NCBI GenBank assembly: GCA_016200495.1
Contig: JACQES010000106.1
Span: forward strand, 1-46,516
Length of the DNA stretch: 46,516 nucleotides
DNA from: Gemmatimonadota bacterium
GTDB lineage: Bacteria; Gemmatimonadota; Gemmatimonadetes; Gemmatimonadales; Gemmatimonadaceae
Direction: 5' to 3'
Position 1 is the stretch's first letter. Each line of letters begins with the position of its first letter. A program made the translations under genes and the position numbers. Under the pieces are notes generated by a model. The model did no database searches and was not told the origin of the DNA. It saw only the letters and a program-made list of their open reading frames with translations. This document shows positions 7,879-18,076 of this stretch, piece after piece.

Positions 7879-9344
7879 ACGTCCAGCTCGCCGAACTCCT
7901 CGTCCCCGCCATTCCGTGGCGCGAGAAGGAGGGCTTTGCCCCAGCCAAGGCGCTGGTGGACAAGGCCCTCGCGCTCGGCGTCGGCGGCTTCCTCATCGAG
8001 GGCGGCGAGCCCGAGGCGCTCCGCACGCTCACGCGCGACCTGCGCAAGCGGAGCAAGACGCCCCTGCTGATCGCGAGCGACATGGAGCGCGGCGCGGGGC
8101 AGCAGGTCACGGGCGCCACCGGCCTGCCCCCGCTCGCCGCGCTCGCATCGCTCGGTGACGCCGACGCGATCCGCCGCGCCGCGCGCCTCACCGCCAAGGA
8201 AGCGCGCACCCTCGGCATCAATTGGTTGCTCGCCCCCGTCGCCGACCTCGACATCTCGCCCGAGAACCCGATCGTCGGCACGCGCTCGGCCGGCGCCGAT
8301 CCCGCGGTGGTCGCGCAGATCGTGCGCACCTGGATCGAGGCGTGCCAGAGCGAGGGGGTCCTCGCGACCGCGAAGCACTTTCCCGGGCACGGCCGCGCGC
8401 TCACCGACTCGCACCTCATGCTCCCGCGCGTGGACGCCACCGAGGACGAGCTGCGCGAGACCGACCTGCTCCCTTTCCGCGCCGCGATGGACGCGGGGGT
8501 CGCCGCGCTCATGACGGCGCACGTGGCGTATCCGCTGCTCGACCCGAGCGGCGCCCCCGCCACCTGCTCCAAGGACCTGATCGCGGGCATGCTTCGCACC
8601 GCCTTCGGCTTCGACAACCTCCTCGTGAGCGACGCGCTCGGCATGGCCGGCGTGCTGGAAGGAGCCACCGAGGGTGAGGCCGCCGTGATGGCTGCCACGG
8701 CCGGGTGTGACCTGCTGCTCGCCCCGCAGGACCTCGACGGGACGCTCGCGGCGCTCACCGCCGCGCTCGACGAGCACGTGATCGACGGCGCCGCGGTGCA
8801 GCGCGCGCTCCGCCGCCGGCGGAAGTGGGCGCAGTGGGCGTCGTCACCCGACGACTTCCGCAAGCCCAGCACCGCCGACATCCAGTGGGGGATGCAACTC
8901 ACCGACCGCGTCATCCACATCGGCCGCGGCATGCCGCCGCTCGTGCGCGCGCCGCTCGAGATCGCCGTCGTGGACGACGATGCCGACGCCGCCACGCGCC
9001 CGAGCCGCGAGCCGCTCTTCGAGTCGCTGCGCGCGGCCGGCGTGCAGGCACGGCAGGTCGAGGCGCCGACGCCGAGCGCGCGCTCGACCTTCGTGATCGC
9101 GCTCTACGGCGAGGTGCGCGCGGGGAAGGGGCGCACCGGCTACACCGAGGCCACGCTCCAGCGCGTGGACCAGTTGAGCCTCCTCGCGCGCAAGAGCAAC
9201 CGCGAGGCGATGATCTTCCAGTTCGGCGACCCGCGCTGGATGCGCAGCATCCCCGGCGACCTGGCCGTGGCGTGCGCGTGGGGCGGGGAAGCGGGGATGC
9301 AGGCGGCGGCAGCGCGCTGGCTCGTGCTGCGTCGCGGTCGCTGA
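7875..9344 (+). CDS. nagZ: Glycoside hydrolase family 3 beta-N-acetylhexosaminidase (NagZ-like)
   Basis: 489 residues. The GH3 barrel shows LIASDMERGAGQ, the KHFPGHG motif starting at Lys167 followed by TDSH (the His/Asp general acid pair of NagZ-type enzymes) and SDALGM with Asp253 as the expected nucleophile. An additional C-terminal part of about 150 residues resembles the second alpha/beta domain of longer GH3 enzymes of the Bacillus NagZ kind. There is no signal peptide, so it is probably cytoplasmic. The known family role is cutting GlcNAc from GlcNAc-anhydroMurNAc(-peptides), which delivers the AnmK substrate. The ATG overlaps the anmK stop (ATGA). The symbol rests on motif and context; a general beta-hexosaminidase is the alternative. 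Confidence 0.88.
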   Translation: MNVQLAELLVPAIPWREKEGFAPAKALVDKALALGVGGFLIEGGEPEALRTLTRDLRKRSKTPLLIASDMERGAGQQVTGATGLPPLAALASLGDADAIRRAARLTAKEARTLGINWLLAPVADLDISPENPIVGTRSAGADPAVVAQIVRTWIEACQSEGVLATAKHFPGHGRALTDSHLMLPRVDATEDELRETDLLPFRAAMDAGVAALMTAHVAYPLLDPSGAPATCSKDLIAGMLRTAFGFDNLLVSDALGMAGVLEGATEGEAAVMAATAGCDLLLAPQDLDGTLAALTAALDEHVIDGAAVQRALRRRRKWAQWASSPDDFRKPSTADIQWGMQLTDRVIHIGRGMPPLVRAPLEIAVVDDDADAATRPSREPLFESLRAAGVQARQVEAPTPSARSTFVIALYGEVRAGKGRTGYTEATLQRVDQLSLLARKSNREAMIFQFGDPRWMRSIPGDLAVACAWGGEAGMQAAAARWLVLRRGR

Positions 9345-9372
9345 CACGCGGCATCGCCCACGTCACCCCGTC

Positions 9373-9388
9373 GCCGCGAATTCGCGGC
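9373..9388. terminator. Possible bidirectional terminator hairpin between nagZ and the FHA-protease gene
   Basis: GCCGCGAATTCGCGGC is a perfect 16-bp palindrome in the 56-bp gap between two convergent genes. It can form a six-pair GC stem on either transcript. There is no T tract, so it could be a stall or Rho-assisted site, or simply chance in a GC-rich gap. Confidence 0.35.
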
Positions 9389-9400
9389 GCCACGCGCTGA

Positions 9401-10834
9401 CTACCGGGCCAACTCCGCGTTGAGCCGCGACGCGGGCACCGCGTACACGATGCGCCCCTGCGCCTCGGTCGGCCCGCCGTACACCACCCCCACCACGTAA
9501 CCGCGCGCGTCGAATACGGGGCTCCCGCTCGATCCGTGCGTCGCGTACGCGTCGATCTGGGTCAGTCGGTCGAGGATCTTGCTCACCGTGCCCGGCACCA
9601 GCGACGCGCTCGCGCGGATCTTGAGTCCCGTTCCCTCCTGCGCGGCATCCGTCCCGAGCGGGAAGCCGATGAGCGCCACCGGGCCGCCGACTTTCACGTC
9701 CTCGCCCGCGGCCGCCACCCCCGCCACCACCGGGAACGGCCCCGGCCGGTCGATCTGCAGCACCGCGAGGTCGTCCTCCCCCTCGTTGGTGCGCAGCAGG
9801 TGGGCCGGCAGCCAGTTGGTCGTCTCGTTGAACAGCACCGCGATCCGCGTCGGCGAGTTCATCGCGCCGTCGCGCACCGCGTGCCGGTTGGTCACGATGA
9901 TCCCCTTCTCGTTCACGCAGAACCCGGTCGCCGCCGAGCGCGACCCGTCGGGCATCTCCACGATCAGCAGCGCCACCGCCTTGCCGCTCTTCTCGTTGAT
10001 GCTCGAGAAGTCCACCTTGGCCGCGTCCATCACGAGCCGGCCGCGGCGCTGCTGGTCCTCCAGGTCCTTCTTGAGTTTTTCGACTTCCTCGCTCGACCCG
10101 CCCTTGTCGAGGCGGTCGCGCAGCTGCTGGTTCTCCGCGCCGAGGCGGGCCAGGATCGTATCGAGGCCGCCCTGCTTCCCCTTCTGTGCCGCCATCGCCT
10201 GGGTCATCGCCGCCGTCTGCGCGTCGAGCTGCGCCTGCATCAGCGCCACGACCTTGTCGGCCTGCGTGCGGCCGTACGCGTAGGCACCGATCACGGCCAG
10301 TCCCAGCACGCCGACCACCGCCACCATCGTGCGCTGCAACTTGGCCGTGCTCTTCTCGACGGCCGCCTCGATCCGCATCTGCGTCGAACGGGGCGCCGGC
10401 GCGCCGGCCTGCTCCCCGCGGGAGGGCGTCGCGCTTCCACCCGCCGCGGCGGCTCCGCTCGCGCCCGGCGCCTTGATCCCGCTCGACACGCGCGTCGCCG
10501 GGGCCGGCGCATCGGGGCGCGCACGCCCCGTCCCGCCGATCACCGCCTGCGGACCATGCTCGCCGAAGCTCACGACGTCGCCGTCATAGAGTTCGGCGGC
10601 GTCCTCGAGGCGCGTGCCGTTGACGAAGGTGCCGTTGGTGCTCCCCACGTCGCGCAGCACCACGCGGCTCCCGATCACCACGATCTCGGCGTGACGCCCC
10701 GAGACGTCGATGTCCTGCTGCGCGTCGAAGCGGAGGTCGCAGTCCGGCGCGCGCCCGACGGAGATCATCGCCTGGCCGAACGTCAGCGTGCGCCCGGCGA
10801 GCGCACCCGTGCGCACCGTCAGCGCCAGGGACAC
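9401..10834 (-). CDS. Membrane-anchored FHA domain-trypsin-like serine protease
   Basis: 477 residues. An N-terminal FHA phosphothreonine-binding domain (about 20-95) has the key VGR (26-28), SGRHAE (45-50) and STNGT (65-69) motifs. A Pro/Ala/Gly linker, one membrane helix (about 170-187) and a charged coiled coil (about 190-270) follow. The rest is a trypsin-fold protease with the triad His318 (TNRHAV), Asp355 (EDDLAVLQ) and Ser436 (HGSSGSPV), as in DegP/HtrA-type enzymes but without a PDZ domain. The topology implies a cytoplasmic FHA sensor coupled to a periplasmic protease. It is the last gene of the kinase/phosphatase operon, one base after the phosphatase stop, so it is probably controlled by threonine phosphorylation from that operon. 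The start is GTG. Confidence 0.9.
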   Translation of the reverse strand: MSLALTVRTGALAGRTLTFGQAMISVGRAPDCDLRFDAQQDIDVSGRHAEIVVIGSRVVLRDVGSTNGTFVNGTRLEDAAELYDGDVVSFGEHGPQAVIGGTGRARPDAPAPATRVSSGIKAPGASGAAAAGGSATPSRGEQAGAPAPRSTQMRIEAAVEKSTAKLQRTMVAVVGVLGLAVIGAYAYGRTQADKVVALMQAQLDAQTAAMTQAMAAQKGKQGGLDTILARLGAENQQLRDRLDKGGSSEEVEKLKKDLEDQQRRGRLVMDAAKVDFSSINEKSGKAVALLIVEMPDGSRSAATGFCVNEKGIIVTNRHAVRDGAMNSPTRIAVLFNETTNWLPAHLLRTNEGEDDLAVLQIDRPGPFPVVAGVAAAGEDVKVGGPVALIGFPLGTDAAQEGTGLKIRASASLVPGTVSKILDRLTQIDAYATHGSSGSPVFDARGYVVGVVYGGPTEAQGRIVYAVPASRLNAELAR

Positions 10835-10835
10835 G

Positions 10836-12035
10836 CTACCCCTGCCGAAGCTTCGTGAACGCGAGCACCGCGAGCGCGACCACCACCGCCACCGCGGCCC
10901 AGAACATCACGCCACGGCCGCCTTCGCTCGCCGCAGGCTCGGCCGGCAGCTTCTTCATCGCCGGAATGCTCTTCGGGGTCGGCCGGTTGGCCTCCTCCTC
11001 GCTGATCACCGGCATTCCCGTCACCGGTGTCGGCGCCATCGAGTCCACGCGCACCGTTGGCGTCGGCACCTCGGCCGTCATCGTCACCGGATCCTCCACG
11101 GCGCCGAGCGGCATGGTGGCCCGCGCATCGCCGCTGAACCGGTAGTTGCGGTGCCCCACCGCATCGCCGTCCGCCGCGTGCTCCAGCCCCTCGCCCTCGA
11201 AGCGGGCCGCCACCACCGTGATGTTGTCCGGGCCCCCCGCCTCGTTCGCGAGGTCGATCAGCTTCTTGCAGAGCTGCACCAGGTCGGTGTGCGCCACCAC
11301 CGACTCGGCGATCTGCTCCGTCCGGACCTGGCCACTCAGGCCGTCCGAGCACAGCACGAGCGTGTCGCCCTTCCGCACCTGCTGCACCGTGAGGTCCACC
11401 TTGATGTTCGCCTCGGGCCCCAGCGCCTGCAGGATGATGTTGCGGCGCTCGCTCATCTCCGCCTCTTCGGGCGTCAGCTCGCCGGCCTCGACGAGCTTCT
11501 GGATCAGCGACTGGTCCTTGGTGATCTGCCGGGCCACCCCGTCCCGGATCAGGTAGGCGCGGGAATCCCCCACCTGCGCCACGTACAGCGAGTCCCCCAG
11601 GATCCCGGCGATCGTCGCCGTCGTGCCCATCCCGCGGTGTTCCGGATGCTCGAGCGCGTACTGGTGGATCTTCTGGTTGGCCGCCTCCGTGGCCCCCTTG
11701 ATCGCGGCGGCGAACCCGTCGGCTGACCGTTCCGGGAGGCTGATCCACCGCTTCCGCATCTCGGCCAGCACCACCTCGGTGGCCATGGCGGAGGCGATCT
11801 CGCCGGCGGCCGCGCCCCCCATCCCGTCGGCGACCATGAACATCGTGCCATGGTGGCCGAGCACGTGCCGGCGCACCTCGGGCTGCAACGTGGCGTTGTC
11901 CGTCGTCAGGTCCGCGACGACGAACGCATCCTCGTTGTGCTCGCGCGTGCGCCCGACATCGGTCCGTCCGAAGACGTTGACGATGATGTCGTTCGCCGAG
12001 TCGCTGCCGGGCGTGGGGCCGTCCGGGAGGGTCAC
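10836..12035 (-). CDS. PP2C-family Ser/Thr protein phosphatase with C-terminal membrane anchor
   Basis: A 399-residue metal-dependent phosphatase. PPM motifs are in order: GRTREHNEDAF near the N-terminus, FMVADGMGGAAAGE with the metal-binding Asp/Gly, GMGTTAT, AQVGDSRAYL, LCSDGLSG and GGPDNITVV, which carries the final metal-binding Asp. The catalytic domain ends near 265. A Pro/Thr-rich linker follows, and one membrane helix (FWAAVAVVVALAVLAFT) lies at the very C-terminus, so the catalytic domain faces the cytoplasm. Such phosphatases reverse the action of PknB-type kinases, and the adjacent kinase gene supports that pairing. The start is GTG. It lies 81 bp downstream of the kinase stop and one base before the protease start. 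Confidence 0.93.
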   Translation of the reverse strand: MTLPDGPTPGSDSANDIIVNVFGRTDVGRTREHNEDAFVVADLTTDNATLQPEVRRHVLGHHGTMFMVADGMGGAAAGEIASAMATEVVLAEMRKRWISLPERSADGFAAAIKGATEAANQKIHQYALEHPEHRGMGTTATIAGILGDSLYVAQVGDSRAYLIRDGVARQITKDQSLIQKLVEAGELTPEEAEMSERRNIILQALGPEANIKVDLTVQQVRKGDTLVLCSDGLSGQVRTEQIAESVVAHTDLVQLCKKLIDLANEAGGPDNITVVAARFEGEGLEHAADGDAVGHRNYRFSGDARATMPLGAVEDPVTMTAEVPTPTVRVDSMAPTPVTGMPVISEEEANRPTPKSIPAMKKLPAEPAASEGGRGVMFWAAVAVVVALAVLAFTKLRQG

Positions 12036-12116
12036 GAGGTGGGGCGGGTACGGGGGTGCGGGTGGCCTAGCGGTCGCAAAGGTGCCACCGGGCAGGGCGG
12101 GGGGGAAGGACGTGGG

Positions 12117-13761
<1,645 letters not shown>

Positions 13762-13765
<4 letters not shown>

Positions 13766-14838
13766 AGGCTCTCCACGCGCAGCATCTGGTCGCCGAGGAG
13801 CACGCGGCTCCCCTTGTTGAGCTGGCGCTCGCCGCGCACGGCCACGGCCACGCCGTTCCGGCTTCCCGCGTCCTGCACGTAGAAGTCGGAATCCTGCGAG
13901 TTCACCTCGGCGTGCCGTCCGCTCATCGTCTGGTCGTAGGGGAAGACCCAGTCGCCGTTCTCGCGCCCGACGCGGATGTTGCGCCCCGGCGAGAGGTGCA
14001 GCGTGTCCCGTACGGATCCGTCGCCGCGAAGTTGCGCGAGCACCGCCACGTCGGCGTTCGGGATCAGCGAGCCGAGGCGCCGCGTCTGGTCGGCCTCCGG
14101 CGGGTGCGGACCCGGGTAGCCCAGGCGGCGGAAGCGCAGCAGCTGCGACCCGATCAGCATCACGTCGCCGTCCATCAGCCGGTGCGGCGCGTCGAGGAAG
14201 ACCCACGTGCCGTTGCGCGAGCCGAGGTCGCGCACGAAGAGCTTGCCGTCGCGGTGCGACACCTGCGCGTGGAGCGGCGAGAGGAACACGTCCTCGCTGA
14301 AGCGGATGTCGCCGTCGTTCCGCCCCACCGTCGTCTCGGGCCGGTCGAGCACGAAGCTCTGCATCACCTCGCCGTCCTCGGCCAGCAGCGCGAGCTTGGG
14401 GCCCGACACCGAGCCGCGCAGCGAGAAGACCGCCGTCTGGGCGGGCCCGGCGGTGGCCTGGTCGATCGGCGCGTCGGTCTTGGTGCCGCAGCGGGCGCAG
14501 AACTTGTCGCCCATCCGGTACCCCGAGCCGCACACCTTGCACGAGGGGCCGGTGGCGACGTTGAACCCCGTCGGCTTGCCGCAGAGGGGGCAGAAGGGGA
14601 GTGTCGCCCCGATCTGCCGCGCGCACGAGGGGCAGGGGAGCACCGCGCCCGAGGAGCGCGGGACCCCCACCATCTGCCCGCCCGGCTGGCTCGCCATGCC
14701 CGGTGCCCCCGCGGCTGGCGACGGGGACCGGACGGCCGGAATGACGCGTGCGACCGACGGCGTCAGGGGCTTGCCGCAGTCCTGGCAGTGCTTCGAATCC
14801 GGCTCGTTCTCACGGCCGCAAAACGCACACTTCAGCAC
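13762..14838 (-). CDS. Zinc-ribbon and double-FHA domain protein
   Basis: 358 residues from the GTG at 14838; the frame is open 24 codons further upstream but without homology or an RBS. It starts CAFCGRENEPDSKHCQDCG, a double CxxC ribbon. Two more ribbons follow (CPSCARQIGATLPFCPLCG and CKVCGSGYRMGDKFCARCG), so it has three zinc ribbons in a row. Two FHA domains follow. The first has TVGRNDGDIRF, SPLHAQVSH and GSRNGTWV; the second has RVGRENGDWVF, SGRHAEVNSQ and GSRNGVAV. FHA domains bind phosphothreonine peptides, so this is likely a cytoplasmic scaffold or substrate for the adjacent kinase. It is the first gene of the operon, and its stop overlaps the kinase GTG. No enzymatic domain is visible. 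Confidence 0.9.
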
Positions 14839-14881
14839 GCGGATGGGTCTCGGGACGTGGGGGGCACGTAACGGTCCGGCG

Positions 14882-14910
14882 AATATAGGAATCGGGGCGG
14901 GGGGCAGCAA
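14882..14910 (-). promoter_or_regulatory. Candidate sigma70-type promoter of the FHA/kinase operon
   Basis: On the minus strand TTGCTG (14905-14910), a 17-base spacer and TATATT (14882-14887) form a fair -35/-10 pair. The -10 box matches TATAAT at five of six positions in an otherwise extremely GC-rich gap. Transcription would begin near 14875, about 37 bases before the GTG start of the first operon gene. The assignment rests on pattern only. Confidence 0.5.
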
Positions 14911-14981
14911 CGCAAGTTGGTGCGCCCTTGGGTACTAAGCGCTGGACCCGCGCCACCGTGGGCGCCCCGGCGACCCCCGGT

Positions 14982-14987
14982 TAGAAT
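14982..14987 (+). promoter_or_regulatory. Possible -10 box of the amidase gene (leaderless start)
   Basis: TAGAAT matches the sigma70 -10 consensus at five of six positions and lies only six bases before the ATG at 14994. A transcript started from it would begin at or next to the start codon. There is no convincing -35 box 17 bases upstream and no Shine-Dalgarno sequence before the ATG, so both the promoter and the leaderless reading are tentative. Confidence 0.3.
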
Positions 14988-14993
14988 CGAGCA

Positions 14994-16925
14994 ATGCGCC
15001 TTCTTGGACGGTATGGAGCGGCATTGGTCACGGGCCTGGCAGCCTGCGCCGGGGGCACCCCGACCCCCGCCACGGTCCCGAGCCCCGCGGCGCCTGCGGC
15101 GCAGGGGGTCACGCGCGCACCGGAGCCGCCCGTCGAGGTGGTGCCCATCATCGCGCCCCCGCTCCCCGCCATTCCGCGCGTCACGGGCCCGCTGGCGCTC
15201 CGGGTCACGTATCCGCAGCCCAACCAGCAGCTCACCGCGCGCGACTCGAACTTCATCTTCGGTTCGGTCGGCTCGGGCGACGCGCAGCTCACGATCAACG
15301 ACGTGCCGGTCAAGGTCGAGCCCAACGGCGCCTTCATTGGCTGGCTCACCGTGCCTCCCGGGACCCCCGCGCGCACCGGCAATCCGACCGCGAGCTACCG
15401 CCTGGTGGCCGTCAACGGCGCCGACACCGCGCGCCTCACGCTCCCCGTGCGCGTGCCCGCGCCGCGCGTCGAGCTCAGCAACGCGGGCAAGCTCGAGATC
15501 GATGCCGGATCGGCGAGCCCGAAGGGGACGATGCAGCTCCCGGCGCACGAGGCGGTCACCGTGCGCGTGCGCGCCCCCACCAACGCGACCGTCTTTGTCC
15601 GGGACAGCGCCGGCACAGTCTTTCCGCTCGTGAACGGCGCGCGCCTCGGCCAGCTGCGCGGAATCATCGGCTTCGACTCGACCGGCTGGGGCGGCGACGT
15701 GCCCGCGCGCGCCCTCGCTTCGCCCAAGGCTCGGCTCGTCGTCACGCGCGATCGCGACTCGGTCACCGTCCCGCTCGCGACGGTGAAGATCCTCCCCGAC
15801 GACGACCTCCAGCTTGGCGCCCTCAAGGCCGCCCCCGGCATCGGCGGCGACACCGACGCGGCCGTCGTCGTGCGCCCCACCGCCGGCGGCACCTATCGCT
15901 GGATGATGTTCCCCGGCACGACGGTGCCCATCACGGGCCGCATCGGCACGAGCGTGCGCGTGCGCCTCGACAAGCAGCTGGACGCGTGGGTGGAAGACGG
16001 CGACATCACGCCGCTGCCGAGCGGCACGGCGGCGCCCAAGCGCACGACGGGGACGATCCGGGTGCGCGAGTCCTCCGAGTGGACCGACGTGATCGTGCAG
16101 GTGATCGACCGGCCGCCGTATCACGTGAGCGAGGACGGGCGGCAGCTCGTGCTCACCCTCTATGCGACCACGGGGGCAAGTGAGAACGTGATCGTCCCCT
16201 CGGGCGACCCGTTGGTGAAGAGCGTGCGCTACGACCAGCCCATGAGCGATCGCACGCGCATCGTCGTGGACTTGAAGGACGATCCGTACGGCTACCAGGT
16301 GCTCTGGAACGGCACGAGCGTCGTGCTGCGCATCCGGCGCTGGCCCGCCGTGGACGCGCAGCAGCCGCTCCGCGGCCTCACGATCGCCGTGGACCCCGGC
16401 CACCCGCCCATCGGCTCCACGGGCCCGACCGGCCTCTACGAAGGCGACGCGACGTTGATGGTGGCCGAGCGGCTCAAGGCGCAGCTCGAGGCCCGCGGTG
16501 CGCGCGTGTTCATGACGCGCACCACCAGGGACGCGGTGCCCCTCAACGACCGTGCCCCCATGGCGCGCCAGCAGAACGTGCACGCGTTCGTGAGCGTGCA
16601 CCTGAACGCGCTGCCCGATGGCGCGAACCCGTTCGTCAACCGCGGGAGCGGGAGCTACTACTACTTCGCGCACTCGCAGCCGCTCGCCACGCTGGTACAG
16701 AAGGGCCTCGTCGCCCGCATGGGCCTGCGCGACGAGGGGGTCATCTACCAGAACCTCGCCGTGGCGCGGAACCCGTGGTTCCCGGCCATCCTGTGTGAGG
16801 GGGCATACATCATGCGTCCCGACCATGAGGCGGCGCTCCGCATGCCCGAGTTTCAGGAGGCGTATGCGCGCGGTATCGCGGAGGGGGTCGAGGCGTATTT
16901 CCGGGGGCGGGCGGGCACGCGGTAG
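14994..16925 (+). CDS. N-acetylmuramoyl-L-alanine amidase (Amidase_3), lipoprotein
   Basis: A 643-residue zinc amidase that cuts the bond between MurNAc and the stem peptide. The signal has a lipobox (GLAACAGG), predicting a lipid-anchored periplasmic enzyme. A Pro/Ala-rich linker follows, then several beta-rich regions including an AMIN-like segment (about 355-455) that may bind peptidoglycan. The Amidase_3 domain occupies about 465-640. Zinc ligands are His470 (DPGHPP), Glu483 (LYEGD) and His536 (SVHLNA), and catalytic Glu602 is in ILCEGAYI. The N-terminal extension is longer than in AmiC. The gene is divergent from the FHA/kinase operon. A role in cell separation or wall turnover, feeding the recycling genes upstream, is an inference. 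Confidence 0.93.
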   Translation: MRLLGRYGAALVTGLAACAGGTPTPATVPSPAAPAAQGVTRAPEPPVEVVPIIAPPLPAIPRVTGPLALRVTYPQPNQQLTARDSNFIFGSVGSGDAQLTINDVPVKVEPNGAFIGWLTVPPGTPARTGNPTASYRLVAVNGADTARLTLPVRVPAPRVELSNAGKLEIDAGSASPKGTMQLPAHEAVTVRVRAPTNATVFVRDSAGTVFPLVNGARLGQLRGIIGFDSTGWGGDVPARALASPKARLVVTRDRDSVTVPLATVKILPDDDLQLGALKAAPGIGGDTDAAVVVRPTAGGTYRWMMFPGTTVPITGRIGTSVRVRLDKQLDAWVEDGDITPLPSGTAAPKRTTGTIRVRESSEWTDVIVQVIDRPPYHVSEDGRQLVLTLYATTGASENVIVPSGDPLVKSVRYDQPMSDRTRIVVDLKDDPYGYQVLWNGTSVVLRIRRWPAVDAQQPLRGLTIAVDPGHPPIGSTGPTGLYEGDATLMVAERLKAQLEARGARVFMTRTTRDAVPLNDRAPMARQQNVHAFVSVHLNALPDGANPFVNRGSGSYYYFAHSQPLATLVQKGLVARMGLRDEGVIYQNLAVARNPWFPAILCEGAYIMRPDHEAALRMPEFQEAYARGIAEGVEAYFRGRAGTR

Positions 16926-16968
16926 CCAGGTTGCGCGCAGGTCGACGTCATCCGCCTGAAGAGCTTTG

Positions 16969-17081
16969 ACCACCGAGCACACCGGGCACACCGAGGAGAG
17001 CGGCACACAAGACCACCGCAAGTCAGCAGCTGTGCGACTCCTCCTCCGATCGTTCTCTGTGTGCCCGGTGTGCTCGGTGGT
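16969..17081. repeat. Large inverted-repeat element (23-bp arms, 67-bp loop)
   Basis: The segment 16969-16991 is the exact reverse complement of 17059-17081. The arms consist of short ACC/GCACACC-like units, and the inner flanks continue with imperfect pairing (GAGAG against TTCTCT). The element fills the gap between the amidase and the carbonic-anhydrase-like gene. It has no coding potential of its own. It resembles dispersed palindromic (REP or BIME-like) elements, could form a strong cruciform or RNA stem, and may serve as the amidase terminator. Confidence 0.75.
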
Positions 17082-17137
17082 AAACCGCTCGTGAACTTCG
17101 GCGCCCCGCCGCGACCTCACCACATAACGCGCCAGCC

Positions 17138-17653
17138 ATGCCGTACTTCCATCCAACGAGCTTCATCCACCCCCTCGCCATCGTCATCGGCGACGTCACC
17201 CTCGGCAGCCGCGCGAGCGTGTGGCCCTCGGCCGTGCTCCGCGGTGACGGCGACGTGATCGTGGTCGGGCCCGACACGAACGTGCAGGACGGCGCCATCC
17301 TCCACGTCGACCCGGGGCTCCCGCTCTCGATCGGCGCCCGCGTCACCATCGGCCACCGTGCCATCGTGCATGGGGCGACCATCGAGGACGACTGCCTCGT
17401 CGGGATGGGGTGCATCATCCTCAACCGGGCCGTGGTGGGCGCGGGATCGGTGATCGCCGCGGGCGCCGTGGTCCCCGAGGGGATGGTCATCCGGCCAGGC
17501 TCGGTGGTCATGGGGGTGCCCGCCAAGGTCACGTCGAGCGTGGACGACGCGATGCGCGAGCGCGTGCGGAAGAACGCGCAGTCGTACGTCGCGCTGCAGG
17601 CGCGGCATCGCGCGGGGGAATTCGTCACGCACTCGCCGTCCGCGGCGCGGTGA
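17138..17653 (+). CDS. Gamma-carbonic anhydrase-like left-handed beta-helix protein
   Basis: 171 residues with hexapeptide repeats typical of the left-handed parallel beta-helix (IVIGDVTLG, ASVWPSAVLRGD, TIGHRAIVHGATI). The three metal-binding His of the gamma class are present: His56 (AILHVD), His73 (TIGH) and His78 (IVHG). The conserved LRGD and NVQDG segments are also present. The family includes active zinc/iron carbonic anhydrases as well as YrdA/PaaY-like proteins of unclear or thioesterase function; the sequence alone does not separate these. It has no signal peptide, so it is cytoplasmic. It stands alone downstream of the inverted-repeat element. Confidence 0.9.
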   Translation: MPYFHPTSFIHPLAIVIGDVTLGSRASVWPSAVLRGDGDVIVVGPDTNVQDGAILHVDPGLPLSIGARVTIGHRAIVHGATIEDDCLVGMGCIILNRAVVGAGSVIAAGAVVPEGMVIRPGSVVMGVPAKVTSSVDDAMRERVRKNAQSYVALQARHRAGEFVTHSPSAAR

Positions 17654-17892
17654 CGGGCCGCCCGCGCGCCCAGTGGCGCGACCGTGACGTTACCCGCCGC
17701 CCCCTCGCCCCGTCTTCTTCCTGCCGCCGCTCACGTGCCAGCGAGCAAGTGGGCGGCGTCCAGCGCGGGTCACGGCAGCGTCACGCGCCCCCTGTCCGCG
17801 GAATTGGTCGCAGTTCGCATCAAAGTTCGTAACGAGTTGATACGAAAGGGGTTGTCAACGCCCGAATTCGCTGGCGCGAAGGTGTGTGAGGT

Positions 17893-18016
17893 CGCGTCAG
17901 CATCGGCGCACCAACCCTAGGGATGAGGCCCGGTGGAGTTCGTGAACGGCCCGCTCATTCGTGATGTTGATTTCGTAACTCGCATGCTGGCAAGGAGATA
18001 ACCGACGGCTGGCGCG
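17893..18016 (+). promoter_or_regulatory. Structured nrdJ leader resembling a cobalamin riboswitch aptamer
   Basis: The segment is closed by a long stem. Bases 17893-17901 pair with 18008-18016 (nine pairs, one G-U), and after a small internal loop 17903-17906 pair with 18002-18005. Inside, GGTGGAGTTCGTGAACGG followed by CCCGCTCATTCGTGATG resembles the conserved GGTGNAANTCC...CCCGCNACTGTGA core of cobalamin riboswitches. AAGGAGATAACC just before the closing strand resembles the B12 box (AGGAGACC). Nested pairing between GATGA and TCATT and between GGCC and GGCC supports folding. An intrinsic terminator lies 29 bases further on, before a B12-dependent enzyme. The B12 box is imperfect, so a divergent cobalamin class or another nrdJ-associated RNA is possible. 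Confidence 0.55.
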
Positions 18017-18045
18017 GTTTCACGAGCGCCCCTAAGCTTACCGCC

Positions 18046-18076
18046 CGCTTCGGAATCAACCCGGAGCGTCTTTTTT
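18046..18076 (+). terminator. Intrinsic terminator in the nrdJ leader (attenuator)
   Basis: CGCTTCGG (18046-18053) pairs with CCGGAGCG (18061-18068) around a seven-base loop, with one G-U pair, and is followed directly by TCTTTTTT. It lies 50 bases upstream of the nrdJ ATG, so it would stop leader transcription before the gene. A competing pairing of GCGGT (18014-18018), at the end of the aptamer stem, with ACCGC (18040-18044) offers a possible switching link. Confidence 0.7.

Noticed and set aside
14832-17156. Long minus-strand frame opposite the amidase
   Set aside because: It is low-complexity Arg/Asp/His sequence without motifs and lies across the inverted-repeat element. The plus-strand amidase has all its zinc ligands.
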